From contig NZ_JAYMGV010000003.1 in NCBI RefSeq assembly GCF_035818475.1, positions 124,001 to 188,000 of the forward strand: 64,000 bases of DNA. The letters run 5' to 3'. Shown piece after piece: positions 61,883 through 64,000 of the stretch (positions are counted from its first letter, which is position 1; the number at the start of each line of letters is the position of its first letter). This DNA comes from Cognatitamlana sp035818475 (lineage in GTDB: Bacteria > Bacteroidota > Bacteroidia > Flavobacteriales > Flavobacteriaceae). The notes beneath the pieces are model-generated. The model ran no database searches. It saw only the letters and a program-made list of their open reading frames with translations, and was not told where the DNA came from. A program made the position numbers and the translations under genes.

Positions 61883-64000
61883 ATGGAAGTAAAACAATTT
61901 AAAAACGGAATTTGGACAGAACAGGTCAATGTTAGGGATTTTGTAATTAATAATATTACGCCTTACCACGGAGCACATGATTTTTTAGTTGGGCCAAGTA
62001 AGAGAACCCAAAAATTGTGGGACGTTTGTAAAGTTGCTACCAAAGAAGAGCGACAAAATAATGGTGTACGTTCTGTAGATACAGAAACCATTTCAACAGT
62101 CAGTGCTTTTGCTGCCGGGTATATTGATAGAGAAAACGAAGTTATTGTTGGTTTACAAACCGATGAATTATTAAAACGGGCCATGAAACCTTTTGGAGGG
62201 TTTAAAGTGGTTCAGAAAGCATTAGCAGAACAAGGTGTAAAACCTAATGATGCTTTAACCGAATTGTTTTCTAAATATGTAAAGACACATAACGATGGTG
62301 TTTTTGATGCTTATACGGCAGAGATTAGAAAGTTTCGTTCTCTGGGCTTTTTAACCGGTTTACCGGATAATTATGCAAGAGGAAGGATTATAGGAGATTA
62401 TCGTCGTGTAGCACTTTATGGTATAGATTTTCTAATAGAATCTAAACAAAAGGACTTAGCTAATATTACGGGGCCGATGACAGAGTCTGTAATTAGATTG
62501 AGAGAAGAAGTGTCCGAGCAAATTAAAGCATTAAAAGAAATGCTTGAATTGGGAGCAACGTATGGCTTAGAGCTTGGTCGTCCTGCAGAAACAGCTCATG
62601 AAGCGGTGCAATGGACCTATATGGCATATTTAGCTGCTGTTAAAGAACAAGACGGTGCAGCTATGTCCTTAGGAAATACTTCAACTTTTCTGGATATTTA
62701 TATTGAAAATGACTTGCAAGAAGGCCTTATCACTGAAGAGGATGCTCAAGAATATATTGACCAGTTTGTGATGAAATTAAGAATGGTACGTCACTTAAGA
62801 ATGGGGGCTTATGACGAAATATTTGCCGGAGACCCTACATGGGTTACTGAAGCTATTGGTGGCATGTTTGAAGATGGAAGAACAAAGGTAACCAAAACGT
62901 CTTTCCGTTTCTTAAATACCTTATATAACCTTGGGCCTTCACCTGAACCCAATATGACGGTATTGTGGTCTAAAGATTTACCTGAGAATTTCAAAAAATT
63001 CTGTTCTAAAGTAGCTATTGATACGTCTTCAATTCAGTTTGAAAATGATAACCTTATGAGAGCACAGCGTGGTTCTGATGATTATGGTATAGCTTGCTGT
63101 GTGTCTTATCAAAGTTTAGGGAAATCTATTCAGTTCTTTGGTGCCCGTACTAACTTAGCTAAAACCTTGTTATTGGCTATTAATGGCGGACGTTGTGAAA
63201 ATACAGGGAAGCAAATGGTTGAGGGTATTGAGGCTTGCACATGTGATGTTTTAGATTTTGATAAGGTCATGGCTAACTTTAAAATTGCCATGAAAGAAGT
63301 GGCCAGAGTATATAATGACTCTATGAACATTATTCATTACATGCATGACAGGTATTATTATGAAAAAGCGCAAATGGCTTTAATAGATACAAATCCGGAT
63401 ATCAATATTGCCTATGGTATTGCTGGTTTATCTATTGTTGCAGATTCTCTTTCTGCAATTAAGTATGCTAAAGTTAAACCAATTAGAAATGAAGAAGGAT
63501 TGACTGTAGATTTTATAATAGAAGGGGAGTTCCCTAAATATGGTAATGACGATGATAGCGTAGATCTTTTAGCTGCTAATGCCGTAGCTGACTTTAATGA
63601 CGAATTGAAAAAATTGTCGGTTTATAAGGATGCTGAACCAACCATGTCTGTATTAACCATTACATCTAATGTGTCTTATGGAAAGAAAACCGGAGCTACG
63701 CCTGATGGCAGAGCAAGTGGCATTCCATTTGCGCCCGGTGCAAACCCAATGCATGGGCGTGATTGTAATGGAGCTATAGCATCATTAAACTCGGTTGCTA
63801 AAATTGATTATAAAGATTCTTTAGACGGGATTTCAAATACATTTTCAATAGTGCCTAAATCATTAGGTGCAGATGACTCTGATAGAATTGAGAATTTAGC
63901 AACTATAATTGATGGATACTTTATTAAAAAGGCACAACACTTAAATGTAAATGTGCTTGATAAGGAAACTTTATTGGATGCTATGGAGCACCCGGAAGAG
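61883..64000 (+). CDS. pflB: Pyruvate formate-lyase (formate C-acetyltransferase), cut by right edge
   Basis: 706 codons are present and the reading frame is open to the window end; the C-terminal glycyl-radical loop (RVxGY) lies outside. The start ATG at 61883 gives MEVKQFKNGIWTEQVNVRDF. Family marks are TPYHGAHDFLVGPSKRTQKL, then GLPDNYARGRIIGDYRRVAL, and the active-site Cys405-Cys406 pair in DYGIACCVSYQ (E. coli C418/C419). TGATPDGRASGIPFAPGANP and MHGRDCNGAIASLNSVAK are also typical. The Cys-Cys pair and this Arg-rich motif separate it from glycerol or choline glycyl-radical enzymes. It cleaves pyruvate with CoA to acetyl-CoA and formate without oxygen. It has its own Fnr-type promoter; an activase gene is expected beyond the edge. 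Confidence 0.95.
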   Translation, partial: MEVKQFKNGIWTEQVNVRDFVINNITPYHGAHDFLVGPSKRTQKLWDVCKVATKEERQNNGVRSVDTETISTVSAFAAGYIDRENEVIVGLQTDELLKRAMKPFGGFKVVQKALAEQGVKPNDALTELFSKYVKTHNDGVFDAYTAEIRKFRSLGFLTGLPDNYARGRIIGDYRRVALYGIDFLIESKQKDLANITGPMTESVIRLREEVSEQIKALKEMLELGATYGLELGRPAETAHEAVQWTYMAYLAAVKEQDGAAMSLGNTSTFLDIYIENDLQEGLITEEDAQEYIDQFVMKLRMVRHLRMGAYDEIFAGDPTWVTEAIGGMFEDGRTKVTKTSFRFLNTLYNLGPSPEPNMTVLWSKDLPENFKKFCSKVAIDTSSIQFENDNLMRAQRGSDDYGIACCVSYQSLGKSIQFFGARTNLAKTLLLAINGGRCENTGKQMVEGIEACTCDVLDFDKVMANFKIAMKEVARVYNDSMNIIHYMHDRYYYEKAQMALIDTNPDINIAYGIAGLSIVADSLSAIKYAKVKPIRNEEGLTVDFIIEGEFPKYGNDDDSVDLLAANAVADFNDELKKLSVYKDAEPTMSVLTITSNVSYGKKTGATPDGRASGIPFAPGANPMHGRDCNGAIASLNSVAKIDYKDSLDGISNTFSIVPKSLGADDSDRIENLATIIDGYFIKKAQHLNVNVLDKETLLDAMEHPEE

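Noticed and set aside
1..64000. tRNA, rRNA, CRISPR, insertion sequence, prophage or integrative element
   Set aside because: Read for cloverleaf ends, regular short repeats, transposase or integrase motifs, and none was found; base composition also appears uniform by eye.

Overview
The window looks like a chromosomal segment of a marine-type Flavobacteriaceae bacterium (Bacteroidota). The DNA is AT-rich and Shine-Dalgarno signals are weak. Promoters carry the Bacteroidota -7 element TAnnTTTG. One gene ends in a type IX secretion (T9SS) sorting domain. The cbb3 oxidase has the fused CcoNO and single-heme CcoP typical of the phylum, and several loci (2TM-domain proteins, SpoIIM/DUF4129/DUF4350/MoxR, LETM1-related protein) are flavobacterial in character. 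No rRNA, tRNA, CRISPR array, insertion sequence, prophage or integrase was seen. Both edges cut genes: moxR at the left and pflB at the right.

Layout. 1-3323 (-): SpoIIM, DUF4129, DUF4350 and MoxR membrane-associated operon, diverging from an RDD protein. 4150-9973: housekeeping genes (TRIC-type channel, lipoprotein cyclophilin, CoA pyrophosphatase, acyltransferase, topoisomerase III, RluE-type pseudouridine synthase). 9970-16186: ECF sigma factor with a membrane partner, a TonB-dependent receptor, a TolB-like propeller protein and a TonB-type protein. 16379-19881: TPR-like secreted protein, LytS-type kinase carrying a 2TM domain, two free 2TM proteins and a LytTR regulator. 19908-25124: LETM1-related protein, outer-membrane barrel, YceI lipoprotein, hemN and a universal stress protein. 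25232-30331 (-): TetR, ABC, HlyD and TolC export operon. 30454-39120 (-): complete cbb3 oxidase structural and assembly cluster. 39207-42595 (+): Crp/Fnr regulator, then a VWA/AAA+ pair. 42592-44817 (-): YdeI-like protein and M1 peptidase. 45196-51912 (+): a 2238-residue G8/beta-helix/PKD/discoidin protein with a T9SS tail. 52037-53368 (-): M28 peptidase. 53469-61327 (-): fatty-acid beta-oxidation locus with its MarR regulator. 61883 to the end (+): pyruvate formate-lyase.

The most striking signal is regulatory. Five promoters (tonB-like gene, hemN, ccoS-ccoNOQP, ccoI, pflB) each carry an Fnr-type palindrome of form TGAY-N4-RTCA. In all five its centre lies exactly 36.5 bp upstream of the last base of a TAnnTTTG-like -7 element. 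This is the geometry expected of class II activation. The gene for a Crp/Fnr protein with an FNR-like recognition helix lies next to two of these sites. The simplest reading is a low-oxygen regulon linking microaerobic respiration, copper delivery for the oxidase, anaerobic haem synthesis, mixed-acid fermentation and, unexpectedly, a TonB energy transducer.

Other items worth attention are an ABC exporter whose nucleotide-binding domain has lost nearly every catalytic motif except the P-loop, perfect inverted repeats placed as operators for the MarR and TetR regulators, and a bacterial protein with a CEMIP-like G8/beta-helix core.
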